A stretch of DNA of 64,000 nt, taken from the NCBI RefSeq assembly GCF_014696715.1, contig NZ_JACJQO010000005.1, positions 868,001-932,000 of the forward strand, in the 5' to 3' direction. Shown here in pieces: positions 63,962 to 64,000 of this stretch. This DNA is from Pseudanabaena sp. FACHB-2040 (GTDB lineage: Bacteria; Cyanobacteriota; Cyanobacteriia; Phormidesmidales; Phormidesmidaceae). The position numbers and the translations under genes are program-made. Position 1 is the first letter of the stretch, and each line of letters starts with the position of its first letter. Below the pieces are notes generated by a model. It was not told the origin of the DNA and searched no databases. It saw only the letters and a program-made list of their open reading frames with translations.

Positions 63962-64000
63962 AGAGACTCTTCCTCTGTTGTGACAGTAAGTTGTGAAGTA

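Noticed and set aside
1-64000. tRNA, rRNA, tmRNA, CRISPR arrays, insertion sequences, prophage
   Set aside because: None seen: no cloverleaf in the gaps, no regularly spaced direct repeats, no transposase or phage genes.

Overview
The window is a piece of a cyanobacterial chromosome. GCGATCGC (HIP1) octamers are scattered throughout, inside and outside genes. The gene content is also cyanobacterial: SufR with a sufBCDS operon, ferredoxin-thioredoxin reductase, a PedR-type regulator, a CikA-type kinase, a LabA/NYN protein, cobN and a TLP40-like cyclophilin. Base composition is moderately GC-rich, and two classes of long palindromic intergenic repeat are present. A Leptolyngbya-like lineage is plausible, but that is inference and cannot be fixed from this stretch. 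I see no rRNA, tRNA, CRISPR array, insertion sequence or prophage; apart from one large surface-type protein this is core chromosome.

Layout. Positions 1-5.5 kb: the 3' part of an FTR1 iron permease, a Crp-type regulator and a large DUF4347 repeat protein. Positions 5.5-12.2 kb: the iron-sulfur assembly locus. sufR and a small partner gene run leftward; ftrC-sufB-sufC-sufD-sufS run rightward; two CAAC-N6-GTTG operators lie between them. Positions 12.3-25 kb: mutS2 (with an unusual insertion), a LabA-like NYN protein, a membrane metallopeptidase, a SigG-like sigma factor with its anti-sigma factor, an ABC1 kinase, recN and a Na+/H+ antiporter. Positions 25-30 kb: a coiled-coil protein, an 840-residue membrane protein combining a cyclic-nucleotide-like domain, a degraded sigma-54-activator AAA domain and a polyferredoxin module, a possible 31-residue membrane peptide, and small conserved proteins.

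Positions 30-44 kb: pedR, hisS, mgtE, cofH, efp-accB-pyrF, a lumenal cyclophilin, thiL (carrying a perfect 105-bp in-frame duplication), an SH3 lipoprotein and clpC. Positions 44-54 kb: small exported proteins, an ABC-class ATPase, a polar amino-acid ABC transporter split over two strands, a GlsB-like protein, a STAS-sugar transferase fusion and a CikA-like kinase with a pseudo-receiver. Positions 54-64 kb: cobN, an ArsR-type regulator, GerMN and DUF2993 envelope proteins, proS and a sugar-nucleotide transferase.

The best-supported regulatory unit is the suf locus. The observations most worth following are the 26.3-28.9 kb regulator/ferredoxin fusion, the thiL duplication, the low-complexity insertion inside the MutS2 ATPase, the STAS-glycosyltransferase fusion, and the 13-bp intercistronic hairpin in the amino-acid transporter operon. 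Function calls rest on reading motifs by eye; no database search was possible.
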